DNA of 64,000 bases, from assembly GCA_964036275.1 (NCBI GenBank), contig OZ038436.1, forward strand, positions 19,929,904-19,993,903, given 5' to 3'. Origin of the DNA: Litoditis marina (lineage: Eukaryota; Nematoda; Chromadorea; Rhabditida; Rhabditidae). This document shows positions 11,396-23,487 of this stretch, one piece after another. The translations under genes were made by a program, and so were the position numbers. The notes beneath the pieces are model-generated. The model had not been told where the DNA came from and made no database searches. It saw nothing but the letters and a program-made list of their open reading frames with translations. Numbering within the stretch: the stretch's first letter is position 1; each line of letters begins with the position of its first letter.

Positions 11396-12650
11396 GTGAT
11401 CTGCCGGCGTAGCAATCCCCCCAAAGCCAACCAACTCTCACATATATGTCGCTGATGTACCTCACGGAGGTGCCAAATGGCCAAATTGACTATCACATGA
11501 GGTCAAACGTCACAAAACGTAGCAAAAACTCTCTGTCTCTGCTTTGTGCACTCTTTTTCATGAAACCGATATTAAATACGGCGCAGGTAGAGGGGTGGTG
11601 ACATGCATTTCGTCAACCGGGCGTTGGTGAAAACACAAGTTGCTCGCATAATTGATGGCTCATTCATTGTCTTATGGATTGACTTCATTTTTTAAATGAT
11701 ATCAAGAGAACAAGTTCAAAATAGGGTATAAATTGGAAATGACCGATGAATTAAGAGTTTAAATAATATCAAAATAATGCCGAGATAACTGAGTGCTTTA
11801 TTGAACACCCACAACTGAAAATGTATCTTTCACAAAACTCTTCGCAAATCAACTCAATTCGCACTGAACATCCAACAACCCGAAATTTAGCCACTCGCGT
11901 TCCTACGGAAAAAATCTTGAGTCCGTTTTTATAACGTAAATACTTATCGGGGAGGTTTGAATTGTTTGCTTCAGATTATGATTCTCTATCAGAGAGAGAA
12001 TGCAAAACTTTTTTTTCGAGAAGTTAAAGTTTGCATCAGGAAAGGGCACTGGTTTGAATGTGTAGTAAGAGTTGGAGTAGAAATGACGTGAACTATATAA
12101 CGCGATTCAAGAATTTAATCAATCAAGTAATCATACTTGGAAAACCAAGTTTTCAACTTCACCTAACTACTTTATTCACGAATATAATTTACACATGACA
12201 TTAATACAGAACTAAAACTAGCTCATCTTACTTTCAGTCTTAATTTCATAATTCGCACGCTTTCTATTTGAGTCATTCGAATGCGAAAATCTATGTGAAT
12301 TGAGCAAGGTTCCAATAAGTACAATAATCATCCGAAAAAGGTCATTCAAAACGAGCCAACCCGAGTGGTAAACGTATCTAAAACATACTAGGTGCGGTTT
12401 TTTCCGGCACACGAGCACCCTCCTGTTTTAATGCACTCTCTATGCGCACTCTCGCTTAAAATTGACATTATATCAATTCTTTGAGGTTATGAGCAGAAAG
12501 TACGCTCCATGAGAAGTTCCAGCACCCATAATCGATACTTATGGTTAAGGATAGGAAAAAGTTGATAGAGTTCGGTGAGGTACCTCGATGAGAGGTGATA
12601 TGAGCTAGCTGATCGGTTTCGGGGGGATTGCTACGCCGGCTGGTGATCTG
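11396..12650. mobile_element. 1.24-kb element with 20-bp perfect terminal inverted repeats
   Basis: GCCGGCGTAGCAATCCCCCC at 11403-11422 is matched perfectly in inverse at 12621-12640. GTGATCTG occurs at both outer edges (11396-11403 and 12643-12650), a possible 8-bp target duplication overlapping the first TIR base. The ends are a variant of the small GGCGGCGTAGCAATCC MITE family in this window. No transposase frame is visible inside, so it is probably non-autonomous. Confidence 0.55.
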
Positions 12651-15256
12651 CCCAAAGTGTGAACTTTGGGAAAATCTGGTGATCTTCGTTTGCGCGCTTC
12701 TCAGATGTGATGTGAAAAAGGGATTGCAGACCCGAGTCTAAAACTCCAGAGTCATTGAAACCTCGGAACAGTTTCAAATTTTCGCATGTTAACGTACAAC
12801 CAACAGAGTAGCTATTTGAAGTGACTGTGTGAATCACGTTTTAAAATAAAGGTTCAGGAAGTGGGCAGTGAACTGTTTCAAAAATGACAAGGAACTCGTT
12901 ATGCTACAACTAATGATGTAGTCAATTGATTTGTCAAATAATTGTCACCAAGGTTGTTTGTTCGATCTCAAGCTCTCAATTAGGACTAGATCGTAGACTG
13001 TAATGAGGAGGTACTAGGAAGTTGTCTGCAAGCAGAGAAATGTGTCCTCGAAAATGACGAAAAGTACAATGTACTCGTTTCAAGCGTGATGCCTTGATAG
13101 AGTAAATCTAGCACAATACAATACACGGATTGTTTTTCTATGCAAGAAATAAAATCAGTGTATCCTTATCAAAAATATGTGAGCTACTCTGTTACAAACC
13201 GATTGACAGCTCAAGATGTCGAGGTTCGTTTGGTTCACTTCAAATTGTTTCGCGATGGGGTTCTTTGACTGCCCTTCGGATTATTCTTGTTCTGCAGAGC
13301 TGCGTATGAATTTGTTTTGGTTTGGCCATGATGCGTCCTGGTTTGAGGTTCTGAACAACCCAAATCATAAATAGGCGACTGATCCTTAATCTAAACTCAA
13401 GAAACGTCGCAGAATGATGAAATACGTGACTTGTGCCCATTTGAGATAAAATCGGTCAAGTTTGAAAAAAGTTATATGTCCGTGTCATCATGAAAATTTC
13501 CGTTGTCCCTCACCCCTCGGCTCGCGTCAGATGGACGCATAGGTTTGAAAAAGACCGCAGCGAACTGGCTAAAAATTGGCGCGCCGAGTAAACTCCAAAG
13601 TTAGCTCGGCGCGCGAAGTTTGGCGTCTACACGTCAACTCCACCGAATGTTGTTTTAGTGTAGAACATGTACTCCTTTCACTTACGCTCGTTGTGAACCG
13701 TCATGCAAAGTAATTTATTGTTCGGTTTTCGTTGCACATTCGCTCACTTTTTGCTGAATTCGGAAAAACCGAACAGAACTCACACACTCTCTGCTCCCCC
13801 ACTTTTCTATTAATTTATCTCTGCATACTCGGCTTTTTCGCACAGTTTGGTTATAGCTGCAAACTGCTATGACATGCTGATCATGTCATCGAACCAGAAC
13901 AACCTTTGACCCGTTTTCGATTGAACGGTAATCCTTCAGAGACCACGAGAGACCAAAGTTCTAGGAACATATTATATAAAGCCTCATGAATAAGAGTAGT
14001 ACTTCCTAAGCTGATTCTAAACAAAAATGTGAAATTTGGTGACATTATTCGACCGTCCCTGTACCTGTATTTCGAATAGCTGTGCGTTTCACCTGGTAGC
14101 CGGTAGAAATTCGGTATACATTTTTGTTTGTTCACTATAAATTCTGTGATCATTAACTGTAGCCAGTCGAACGTTCAATAGCTTGACAAAAATAGATTCT
14201 ACTAGAATTTGTTCTGATTATTCAGATTGCTCATTGATCCACACAAACATTGTCCGAAAATATGTCTTTGTAAAAACTGCCCGCTTCGCTTGCTCTGGGC
14301 ATAAACTGTGTCTACGGACGCGCTGATTAGACACTAGAATAACGTCTCAGAAGTTATTTCGTGAGAAAAATCCCTAGCACCCTAGGAAAGCGATAGAACT
14401 GGTGATCACTCTGACTACCCATTTGATTGGTGGTGAATAGTTCTTGTGAGGCTATATGCAACGGTGTCTGGTTTATGGAATTTGAGCCCATTCGTGCAAA
14501 ACTGCCATTTACAACTCTTCGCGTACGCTACATTTCGAAAATGTGTGCTACTACGAACTCTAATGAAACGCTCAATAACCGCGTCAGCCCGTATATAATA
14601 CTGAAAATGGTGGCTAAAGTGAAAATGAACAACAAAAATACAATGTTCTAGTTTCTTCTGCTGTTGTGTTTTGCTGCAGGTTCCGCTCCACGCCTCATAT
14701 GCGCATAATGACGTTCAGTACAGTGAAGGAACCGATTCTCTTAGTTAACTGTGATGTCAATGACAAAATGAATTGAACGTAATTTTTGAACCCTGAAAGC
14801 CAAATAACATATCGCGACCACTACAACTTCACTTGTACAATAACATCAATCGAATCCGTAACGTAAGACTCATCGTACACTAATGTCTAGTTGTCGAGCG
14901 GAATCATAACGACAATTATATGTCTCATTTCTGGTGAACTATTTTCTGTGAACTGGGTAAATCAAAGTGTTTTGTGAACCATTAACACCGCATGACACAT
15001 TCTAACGACCACGTTGGTACGTACGGACAATGACGAAAGGAAAGCAACCAAAACTGGCAAATATGATTCATTGCAAACTATTCTCGAAAACCGAGATAAA
15101 AAACGATGACCTTTCACATCACTGACTCCGAGGCAACGAACGTCGACTGAACTTTTGTATTGGATGGGAAGAGAGTGACAAATTAAAAATTCGTCCGTGA
15201 GATACCGCGAAGGAATCCACAAAAGTGTGAACACGATGCTTTTATAATGACAAACG
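12651..15256. other. Intergenic gap between genes 3 and 4 (distal part)
   Basis: Contents: the conserved upstream block (12880-13075), a GC-rich hairpin GGCGCGCCGAG..CTCGGCGCGC (about 13579-13617), a coding-like remnant at 13885-13989, and a block at 14880-15060 homologous to 25380-25540. No intact gene. Confidence 0.45.
13885..13989 (+). pseudogene. Plus-strand coding-like remnant resembling 29557-29685
   Basis: The frame reads VIEPEQPLTRF..NGNPSE..RDQSSRNILYK and stops. It shares the pattern PEQ...NP...R...N...K with the end of the frame at 29557-29685 (TPEQRKAACFADNPKDAAP). Weak evidence; unidentified. Confidence 0.25.
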
Positions 15257-15276
15257 TCACACAGACCACATGTTCT

Positions 15277-17699
15277 CTAGTTGCATGTATATCTGATGTG
15301 AGCTGCTGCAGGAACTACTGTGGTTGATGTTGACCGTCGTCCACAAACCAGTTGCAGAGCTCCTCTGCGCCACTGGGGGACACTGAATACAGTGACAAGC
15401 ATAATGGCGTTGGCAGCTCTGGAACAAGAAAATGGGTAACAGTCGGAAATGTTCTCGTTGTTTCTTCTATCTACTTTATTTCTCGCTCGCTTTGATCCAA
15501 GCAGTTTTATTAGTTGAGGAACATCAATGCATTGAATGCCGAATTTGGCTTACGGCGTTGGTCGAAAAGGCACGAGAGTCAGAGAACTGCGTACAATCAA
15601 TATTCATTCATCCCAAATCATTCTCTGAGTAAAATGTTGAAAACGGAACTTTAAAGTGGACATTTCAGTAAGAAAAAGACAGATATCGAGTTGTCCCAAC
15701 TCGATATTATATTTGAAAATTCACTGTAGCCCCCATAAACAAACCACTCACATAGCGATATTCATTTCAAAGAGAGCACGGCAAATGAGGGACTCCTGAG
15801 AGCCAGGCAAAAAGACCACATTGGACGTTACCGCGGGTATAGCCACCAACGATATCATGGAGACGGAGTAGGGAACAGATTTGGACATCAACTGGATCAA
15901 AAGGTTGTTACACCATGTTTTCCAAATTTTTAGTTTCCACACACGATTTCAGAATAACGAAGGCAAAAACTAACAAGTTTGTCCTCGTGAATTGTTTCAT
16001 GATTGCTGATGATTCACTTTTTTGTAAAACAAATCGTTTGGAACCTCAACAATGATCATAACTCGACACAGATGTGTACTTTTCAACCACTCTACCAAAT
16101 CAAAATTTAAACTGATCCCATGCATGTATAACAATCTCCTTATGTCAGGTTAGTGTCTTCAACGTTGATAGTAACAACAGAATGTTCAAAATCACCTGCA
16201 CAACTCGCAGGTTCTCCGTGAGTTGAAACCGGATACTGAGTGTGTAGCACTCATTGGAGCGTGTATGGTGCTGGTCTGTACTCAATTCGTTCAGTGTTTT
16301 GGTATTGTATTCTCGGAGATATACAAATAAAAGAAACGAAAAGAGCAACACGCAAAGAGCACCGAGCGCGAACATGTCTAGTTCGGAATATCCTTAAAGT
16401 GGCACATTTTCTATAATGAAGTGATGTTGTACACATCCAAGTACCCATATAATTCCAGAAATATAATCGGTCCGTTTCTTGCTTGCTTGTAAAACACGGT
16501 TCATAGGTAGTACGGTAAAGTGTCGAGGAAACCAACACTGTTTGATCAAGGCCATACCCCTTACCACATTACATGTCGCCGTCGCGACGAAAATACAATG
16601 ACTGATTCATTTTTGTGTTACTGTAGTTAATAACGTACGTACGGTGGTTCTTACCATAGCGAGTTGAAGTTCCACCAGTTGATTTACTACCTTTAGTACA
16701 GTCGTGTGAGTTCGAACGTTTTTGAGCCGTCGTTGAGAGCTTTGGTGGCTGTATACTTTGTTTCTAGGTTTGTCTGTCAATGATTTGTTCTCTTATTGTC
16801 GTGTTTTTGGAAAACCACAAACCAAGTAACTATTTGTAAGCAGTTCACTTCACAATTTTCGGATGGATTGAAAAAGTGTCTTTTACCGGTTTAGAGATTC
16901 TGAACCACGTACCTAGTGACATGAACAGAGTTCCGAGTACACCCACTGTAACAGCAAACACTCCAGCCACAGCGGCAACCCAAACGCGGTTTTTTCTCTC
17001 GTAGTCAGTTATAAAATAACTAGCCATGGCCCTTTCTATGATTTTTACTGGTAGAAGTGTCAGAGTAGCTACACAGTATGTTGCTCTGAGAAAACCGCAA
17101 ACCAGCAAAGGCGAGTCGTTCCGAATGTCGCCTGAATCATTCGATTGATATTAGTGAACAGTACATGGCTGAATTCAGAGTAGACCGCTGGAGAAAGGTT
17201 GAGTGAAGATCGTGACACAATACAACCTTTCAAAACGTACAGATAAAAATTCATCAGTGGTACTCAGAGATAGCGGGCTGAAAGGAGTATTTATGATCTA
17301 CACGTTTCACGTTAAAAACGGGTACAATTGAGAATCGTAGTTAAAAACTAGCTTTGTGAGTTGGGATTTTACAAACGTACCTGTGGTTTCTAAGATTTGT
17401 TGTTGATAGAGAAAAAGTACTATCCGAGAGAGGATGACCACGTAGTATGAGAGCATGAATCCTTGTACTATCAGCCTCAAATTCCGATGACACGCGAAAA
17501 ACCGTGACACGACGTACACGAAAAACCATATAGATACGAAGGAGCATAAGAGAAAAAATAATTCCAGTCCAACAATAGTGTGTGATAAGTTTGTATTTGT
17601 AATTTGTTGGTCGGCGTGCATTGGTAGAAGATTATGAACAACTATCGAATGAACACCAAATAGAGTGACATTATAGGATGCGGGGATGAGTTTTTGCAT
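15277..17699 (-). pseudogene. sre-type chemoreceptor gene 4, frameshifted C-terminal tail
   Basis: Exons: 17699-17381, 17131-16913, 16392-16196, 15891-15752, 15418-15277. Exons 1-4 are intact in every phase, and TM1-7 including NVTLFG, ACHRNLRLI and FITDYERKNRVW are encoded. In exon 5, after the TTVVPA segment, alignment to gene 2 shows about 11 nt and then about 5 nt missing. The frame shifts and a TAG appears at 15279-15277, so about the last 20 residues are replaced or lost. The old frame would have ended ATG TGG TCT GTG TGA at 15257. The lesion lies beyond TM7, so a 338-residue receptor lacking the normal tail could still be made; pseudogene is the cautious call and 'functional with altered tail' the alternative. 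The KKRRGW loop is diverged to RKNRVW, and exon 3 ends VVQ instead of VVK, which suggests relaxed constraint. Confidence 0.75.
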
Positions 17700-19507
17700 T
17701 TCAGTACGACCTGTAATCATTTCAAATAAGCTCCAGAAGCATAATTGTAAATGTGTAGTACGCAGACGCACACTTTCTCTCTTCATACACTTTTGTGTGT
17801 ATTGGAAAAAGAACGTCTTTGAATATTAAACTTCGTGAAAAAGTCCAAAACTTGAGTTTTGAATTTTATCAGAATGAATAATGTTCATCAAGGTATGTCT
17901 TCATTGAGTGGTTCAAACACTCATATTTTTTCTGCGAACAGTGAACCAAACCGAGAAATATGAAGTAATGCATCTAAAATAGCCTAGTTTCATGAGATAA
18001 CCTCCTGGGAAACTATGTTTTTTTTCTACAAATGAATTAAAAGATTGACAGAACAAATCTAAATCTCAAATATTCACGTTAATCAACATTTGTGATGAAA
18101 CCTCCTGGGAGTGATTTCGCGGGGATGACGAGGAAAAAATCTGCAAAATTTTGTCAATTTCATCTGCATATCTTGTTGAAGTAGTTCGCCCCGTCATGAA
18201 ATATTAATCACGAAGAAATTAATTAGTTACAAGATTTCTGTCTAAAAATTCACAGTTAGTTAGACCATTCCAGAAATTGGTGGTAATGTGAGGTAGTATT
18301 TCCCCTCCCAACCGTTGTAACACTAAACAGTATGAAATATAAATCGATGATTACAACAAACTATTAAAGAAGGAGGTGAAAAAAAAAACAATTATGCGAG
18401 CAACTTGGTCGTTATGTGTGTAACCCAATTGAGTACAATGTGGTCGCAGCCTTTGCTACTACAAACGATGCAGAAAACTGTGATTGGCCTCAATTTCAAA
18501 ACGCAACGAAACTAGACGTTGAAAGAAATGAGAAATTGTCATGATACTTATTTACAACTGATCTTCGTTCATTTTTACCACCTTTCTTACTCGCATTTTT
18601 TTCCACAGACGTCCTGAAACGTGCTTAAATTGATGAAAAACGTAATGATAACAGAGGTTGATTGCTGTGTGTAAGATGAGAGTCCATCAGCTGTACGCTA
18701 AATCAGCGAGTGTTCAATTTATCTCAAAGGGACCGTCTCTCTATAACTCGGAATGGTTGAAAAACGTGGAAACTCAAAATTTTCCTTTTATTTTGTATTG
18801 GGGGTCTCTCACTATTCCACTGGTAAGAAAAACAGGAAACTATCAGGAACCAAGCGAGTTACGAGCGAAACTATTCTATTAGGTCACTGTATCGCAACGG
18901 CTTTGCTCGACTGATGAACTAGGTTTCAGTACACACAACCTCATCAAAACATGGTTTATACACGTGTCATTTATTACGTGGTCTGAGACGCGTGTCGGTG
19001 CTTTCGCGAAGTTGCTGAACGCAGATCATCGAGGAAAAGGGCAAAAGGGCTTAGTTGGTGAATTTTCACTAAATTTGAGTATTTTGTTGGTTTTTGTCCC
19101 CGAGTATACAATTTCAGCTCTAATCCCCAAGTTGAAGATAAACGATCCCTTAAAAAGACTTGAAAAATTTCTAAAATCGAGTTTTGTGTGTACAATGACA
19201 ATATTTGAAATTAACAAGTTCACAATTATGCGAACAATGACAAGTGGTGCGGCAAAATGGCAAAAATCAGTAATTCACGAAGAACCATTTCTGACGATAA
19301 TCTTTTTTTTTGCACCTTTTCACCATTTTCTTTCGCTTAATATGGTACATATACCTGTTGTAGGAATGATTGTGATCAGTTTTGTCAAAATACATTTGAT
19401 ATACACTCTTGATTAGTTAGTGATAACTGTGTCTGATGTATCAACCCTGTTTACAATGGAGAAAAATCTGACAAAATAATGGATAAGGATAAGAAGTTCC
19501 AGAATAT

Positions 19508-19591
19508 CAGTTAGCGGTAGAGTTTACAATTCTTGAAAAGGATTGTTCCGTACGACACACACCAAGCACTGCAGCAAAGAACTACAGGTGA
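19508..19591 (+). pseudogene. Plus-strand coding-like remnant, second copy of type A
   Basis: 84-nt partner of 7628-7711 with the same acceptor-like start and stop position. Upstream, both copies also share a CCTGTTTACA start block (7440 and 19448). Unidentified. Confidence 0.35.
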
Positions 19592-19909
19592 TAACCGTAC
19601 CCTGCCAAAGTTCATAAAGATATCTACTAGAGTCATTAATAGTCAGTCCATCTAATGCTCAAAAGTTAGGAAAGTTTCTAAATACTAAGTAAGTAAGAAG
19701 AACAAACGTTGAAACCTCAATCGAATTTCATTTCTCAATTTCAGATAGAACTAAACTTCCTTACGGACTGTGTTGGGGTAAAAACCAGCACTTTCTGGAG
19801 TTTTACCGACGTAACGTGCTTTTTGTAGGTAAGCGGACTCGATCCAACTTTTCGGGCATGCGGGGCAGGAGACAAGATGAAATAAGCAAGCAATACATTT
19901 TGCAAACGT

Positions 19910-20093
19910 CTGGCGGCGTAGCAATCGTTCAAAAATCTCATGAGATACCTCATGAGCTATTCGTGTGAGCTTCTCGTGAGATTTTATTGATTGCTATGCT
20001 ACAACATTGAGAGTTCACGAGTAGCTCATGATGTATCTCATGAGAAACTCATATCAGCTTCTCATGAGATTGGAGGGATTGCTACGCCGCCTG
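19910..20093. repeat. MITE family 'GGCGGCGTAGCAATC', copy 1
   Basis: TIR CTGGCGGCGTAGCAATC at the left and GATTGCTACGCCGCC at the right; 184 bp. The interior consists of repeated short palindromes (CTCATGAG, TCTCATGAGA) with an internal GATTGCTATGCTACAACATTG segment that mimics the TIR. Other copies: 42631-42787, 48834-49029, 53644-53736 (truncated), 56658-56841. Confidence 0.75.
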
Positions 20094-20624
20094 GACTGTT
20101 CATGAAACGGATTGAAGCCCGAAACGGAACAGAAACGGTCTCTACAAGAGCTTAATACTAGTGACCAAACAATGTCAGGCAAATCAGCAGGATTGAGGTT
20201 GAATCATACAATTGACCCTACAATCAAGGTGTACAATCAAGAACCGCACTCAAAACCGGTAAAACCTGGGGAACATGTGAGGCAGCAACTATTCACTTAC
20301 TTTGTACACTGTTTTTGTGCTGCTGTGTTCATGTTTGTACTATGTGTCGAGTACATGAATTTGTTGAATTATTGAAATATTGACGCTAGTGTATAATCGA
20401 AATGGCACATACTAATTATAATAATGGTACAAACAGGCAGAACAAAAGCGAGTTTTTGTAAAACTTCTTTGTAGTTAGTTAGATCGGTCGTATGAACGAA
20501 TACTGAATATACTTTTTGTCAATAACCAAATACGTTTGACCAAAATATGAAGCTGTACAGTTATGATTGAAAAAATGATACACGATAACAAAAGTTTGTT
20601 TACACAGTTCCATCAGTTGATAGC

Positions 20625-23487
20625 TCATGAACCGATAAACTGTCGCGCAGACCACATACTTTCCAGTTGTCTGAAGTAGGTATCTGATGCGACTTGTCGA
20701 TTCTGTTCGGAAGGGACCACCGCATTCGGTCTGGACTGCCTTCCACAAAGCAACTGAAATGCTCCCCTGCGCCATTGAGGGACATTGAGCATCGTGGCAA
20801 TCATGATCACGTTGGCGGCTCTGAAATAAATGGGTGACATATTTCTTCTGAGACTCCTACAGTAGAAAATCTAACTTCGGGTTTACGGTTTCGTATTTCC
20901 GACTTGAATGCGTTCAACAGTTTTTATTACAGCGGACCAAACGCAGAAGTTGTTAACGATTCCAGTTACCTCTATGTAATTTGAGTTTTGTGATCATCTT
21001 GTGAAGTCTCAGTGAAAATGGCTCGTAAGCGAGTGTATGGTAACACAAACGTTTGAGCTTCCACGCGGTAAGACAGAAGATTCATCATTCCGAACAGTTC
21101 GGTCTGGGAGCATTCATATTGTGTTTGTTCCCAAAACGTCATCATCTCCCTTTCTCGAGTTATTCCCACTCACTTTCTAACTTGGCTATCTATTCTTTCT
21201 TCATCTCTTTCGTTCTTTCTCTCGGTTGGTCCCTCTCAAATTCTTTTATTTCAAGCGATTTTAGAAGAAAAACGTTATTTGTATTATCAGCATTCAAACG
21301 TTGATTACGTGTCGAGTTCCGCGGAAATGAGTCGATCGATCGACCTACATTGCGATATTCAGTTCGAGCAAGGCGAGGCATATGAGCGACTGCTGGGAAC
21401 CGTCAGGAAATACCAGTGCGGCCGCCGCCGCGGTCACAGCCACCACAGCCACCATGGCGCCGGAATATGGAACCACTTTTGACATCAACTGTAACAGAAG
21501 GCGGTGAGAGGAAGTGAGAGAGTGAATTATTGTACACTCTATTATATCAATTTTTACTCAGTTTCGCGAGATGGACGTGCGATCTATGTAGATAGCGAGC
21601 ACCAAACGCAACTCTCTCCATCGCTTGCTTATTCCGCCATGTTTATCTCGACATTCAACAAACACAGCACACCGTGGGGTGTACAAATTATTCTGCCCGT
21701 TCTTAAAATTGTTGTGAAATGCATTTCGAGTTCTAGCGCTCGCAATCCAGAAAATATAACAAGATGAAACTGGCTCAAATGTTATCAACACGGTCGAACC
21801 AAAAAATTACGCTCAAGTCAAAGATTCAGGACACTTCAATCATCAAGCTACGATCTAAACTGTTCGAAGCCATTACTACAGTTTGGCGGAAAAACTTGAG
21901 TTGCTAGTCTGTGGCGAGCATTTTCTGGCGCGAAAATCAATATTTGATTTTCATTTGCAGAAGTCGAAACAAGCAGATAAGAATTGGATATCTACGATAA
22001 TGATTAAAAATAGACGCTTTTTTAAGAAAAGTCATATGAAAAAGAAGTGAAGTTGAGAGTCACCTTTACAATTCGCAGGTTCTCAGAAAGTTGAAATCGA
22101 ATACTGAGTGTATACGACTCGTTGGCGGGTGTATGATGCTGAGCTCTACTTATCGCTCCCAGTGCTTTTTTGTTATAGGTATAAAGATATATGAACACCA
22201 TGAAAGAAAAAGTCGAGAAGAAAAGCGCCCCCACAGCGATATTGCCCAACCCGGAGTATCCTCAAATAGAAATAGTCGTGACAATTTTCTTCATTATTCT
22301 GTGCAACCTGGCTATAATTGCAGATATGGTTATCATTTTCTCAGGTGCTGCTTCGAATGTAGGTCGAACTTGTCATGTTGTTGTAGATCAGACTAATGTT
22401 TCAACCAAATTTGTTACTTATCAGATTGAAGAAATGTGATCATGTCTGTTGTAGAAGGCCTGGATTTCTAACGTGCGTGAGCTTGTTCTGAACTAACCAA
22501 GAGATATGGATAGCGTTCCCAGTACCCCCACTGAGACAGAGAGCATTCCGGCCAAGCCGGCAATCCAACCACGACGTTTTTTCTCGTAGTCAGTGATAAA
22601 GTAGCTGGCCATAGCCCTTTCCATAATGAGGACAGGTAAAAGTGCGATTGTTGCCAAACAATAGGTTGAACGGAGAAAGCCGCAAATGAGCAAGGGCGAG
22701 TCCTGCCAAATATTGCCTGAAGCATAAAGTATGTGTTTTCATTTTAAACGTTGTTGATTCACGGTGTACATTTCTTAATGGTGGGCCTCATGTACCAATC
22801 AAAAAACTCATATGTTGAATCGCGTTGAGTCTTGTGTGTTATGTTCATTACATGAATCTTTAGCTTTAACGGCACAGAAAGTGATCAAGTGGTCAGCGTT
22901 CGGCTGTCGCTCCACAGACCTGGGTTCAATCCACGCTCGCCGCGGTATCTTTATGACGGACCGCATGAGCTGGTTACAAAGCTCACCCATGCCTATTTCC
23001 ACCCCTCTACAAACAGTCCTTCTACGGTTGATAATGTGAAATGTGTGATTTAATTATTATGATATCATGAATAAAGTAACATACGGCTGAAATAGTTGCC
23101 GTAATAGATTATTATTATAAAGTCAAAAATAACGAACGAAAGTGTTATTCTATAACAATTCTGTTCCAAACACGTACCGGTAGACTCATCAATTCCCGTT
23201 TGATTTAGAAATAGCACTACTCTAGAGAAAATAACCACGTAATACGAGAGCATGAATCCTTGAACTATCAGTCGCATATTGCGATGACACGCAAAAACAC
23301 GTGACAGCACGTAGACGAAAAACCAAACAGACAGGAGAGAAAGGGAGAGAAAGAAGAATTCCAGTCCAAAAATGGTGTGCGATAACAGTGTGTTTTCGAT
23401 GTGTTCTACAGCATTGATAGGTAGAAGTTCGACCATTTGTATTGAGTGCCCCTCAAACACCGTTATGTTGTAGAAGGCACTCACCAT
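20625..23487 (-). CDS. sre-type seven-transmembrane chemoreceptor, gene 5 (complete)
   Basis: Exons: 23487-23178, 22716-22498, 22260-22064, 21488-21349, 20820-20625; 1062 nt, 353 residues. ATG at 23487 (MVSAFYNIT) follows a TTACAG acceptor by 12 nt. The protein has the full motif series: ACHRNMRLI, ERAMASYF, DYEKKRRGW, ANESYTLSIRFQLSEN and PQWRRGAF. TM6 is alanine-rich (VTAAAAALVF). The tail runs past MWSA to RQFIGS, as in gene 3. A Gln-to-Asn change marks the end of TM2 (FLNQTG where paralogs have FLYQTG). Intron 1 contains a tRNA-like repeat (22880-22990). Intron 4 shares with gene 3 a CTGAGACTCCTA repeat end (20846-20868). No lesions. Confidence 0.9.
20846..20868. repeat. CTGAGACTCCTACAGTAG repeat end in intron 4 of gene 5
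   Basis: Matches 8453-8476 at the equivalent place in gene 3, so it was inherited by gene duplication rather than inserted twice. Confidence 0.5.
22880..22990 (+). repeat. tRNA-like repeat in intron 1 of gene 5
   Basis: Contains AAGTGGTCAGCGTTCGGCTGT (A-box region) and TGGGTTCAATCC (B box), followed by a non-tRNA tail. It cannot close an acceptor stem, so it is read as a SINE-like element of a different type from the 10.4-kb family. Confidence 0.45.

Larger units (their letters stand above)
17700..20624. other. Intergenic gap between genes 4 and 5
   Basis: Contains a plus-strand open frame at 18964-19416 (150 codons, GTG start only, no family recognised, AT-rich), a type A remnant (19508-19591) and a MITE (19910-20093). 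The conserved upstream block found beside genes 2, 3 and 5-8 is not visible here. The remainder shows nothing I can assign. Confidence 0.45.

Noticed and set aside
11281..11496. 72-codon in-frame extension upstream of gene 3 ATG
   Set aside because: It lies beyond a TTACAG acceptor, has no similarity to other sre N termini and contains a transposon end.
18964..19416. 150-codon plus-strand open frame as a gene
   Set aside because: No ATG at its start, no recognised domain, overlapping long antisense frames; kept only as a note in the gap entry.
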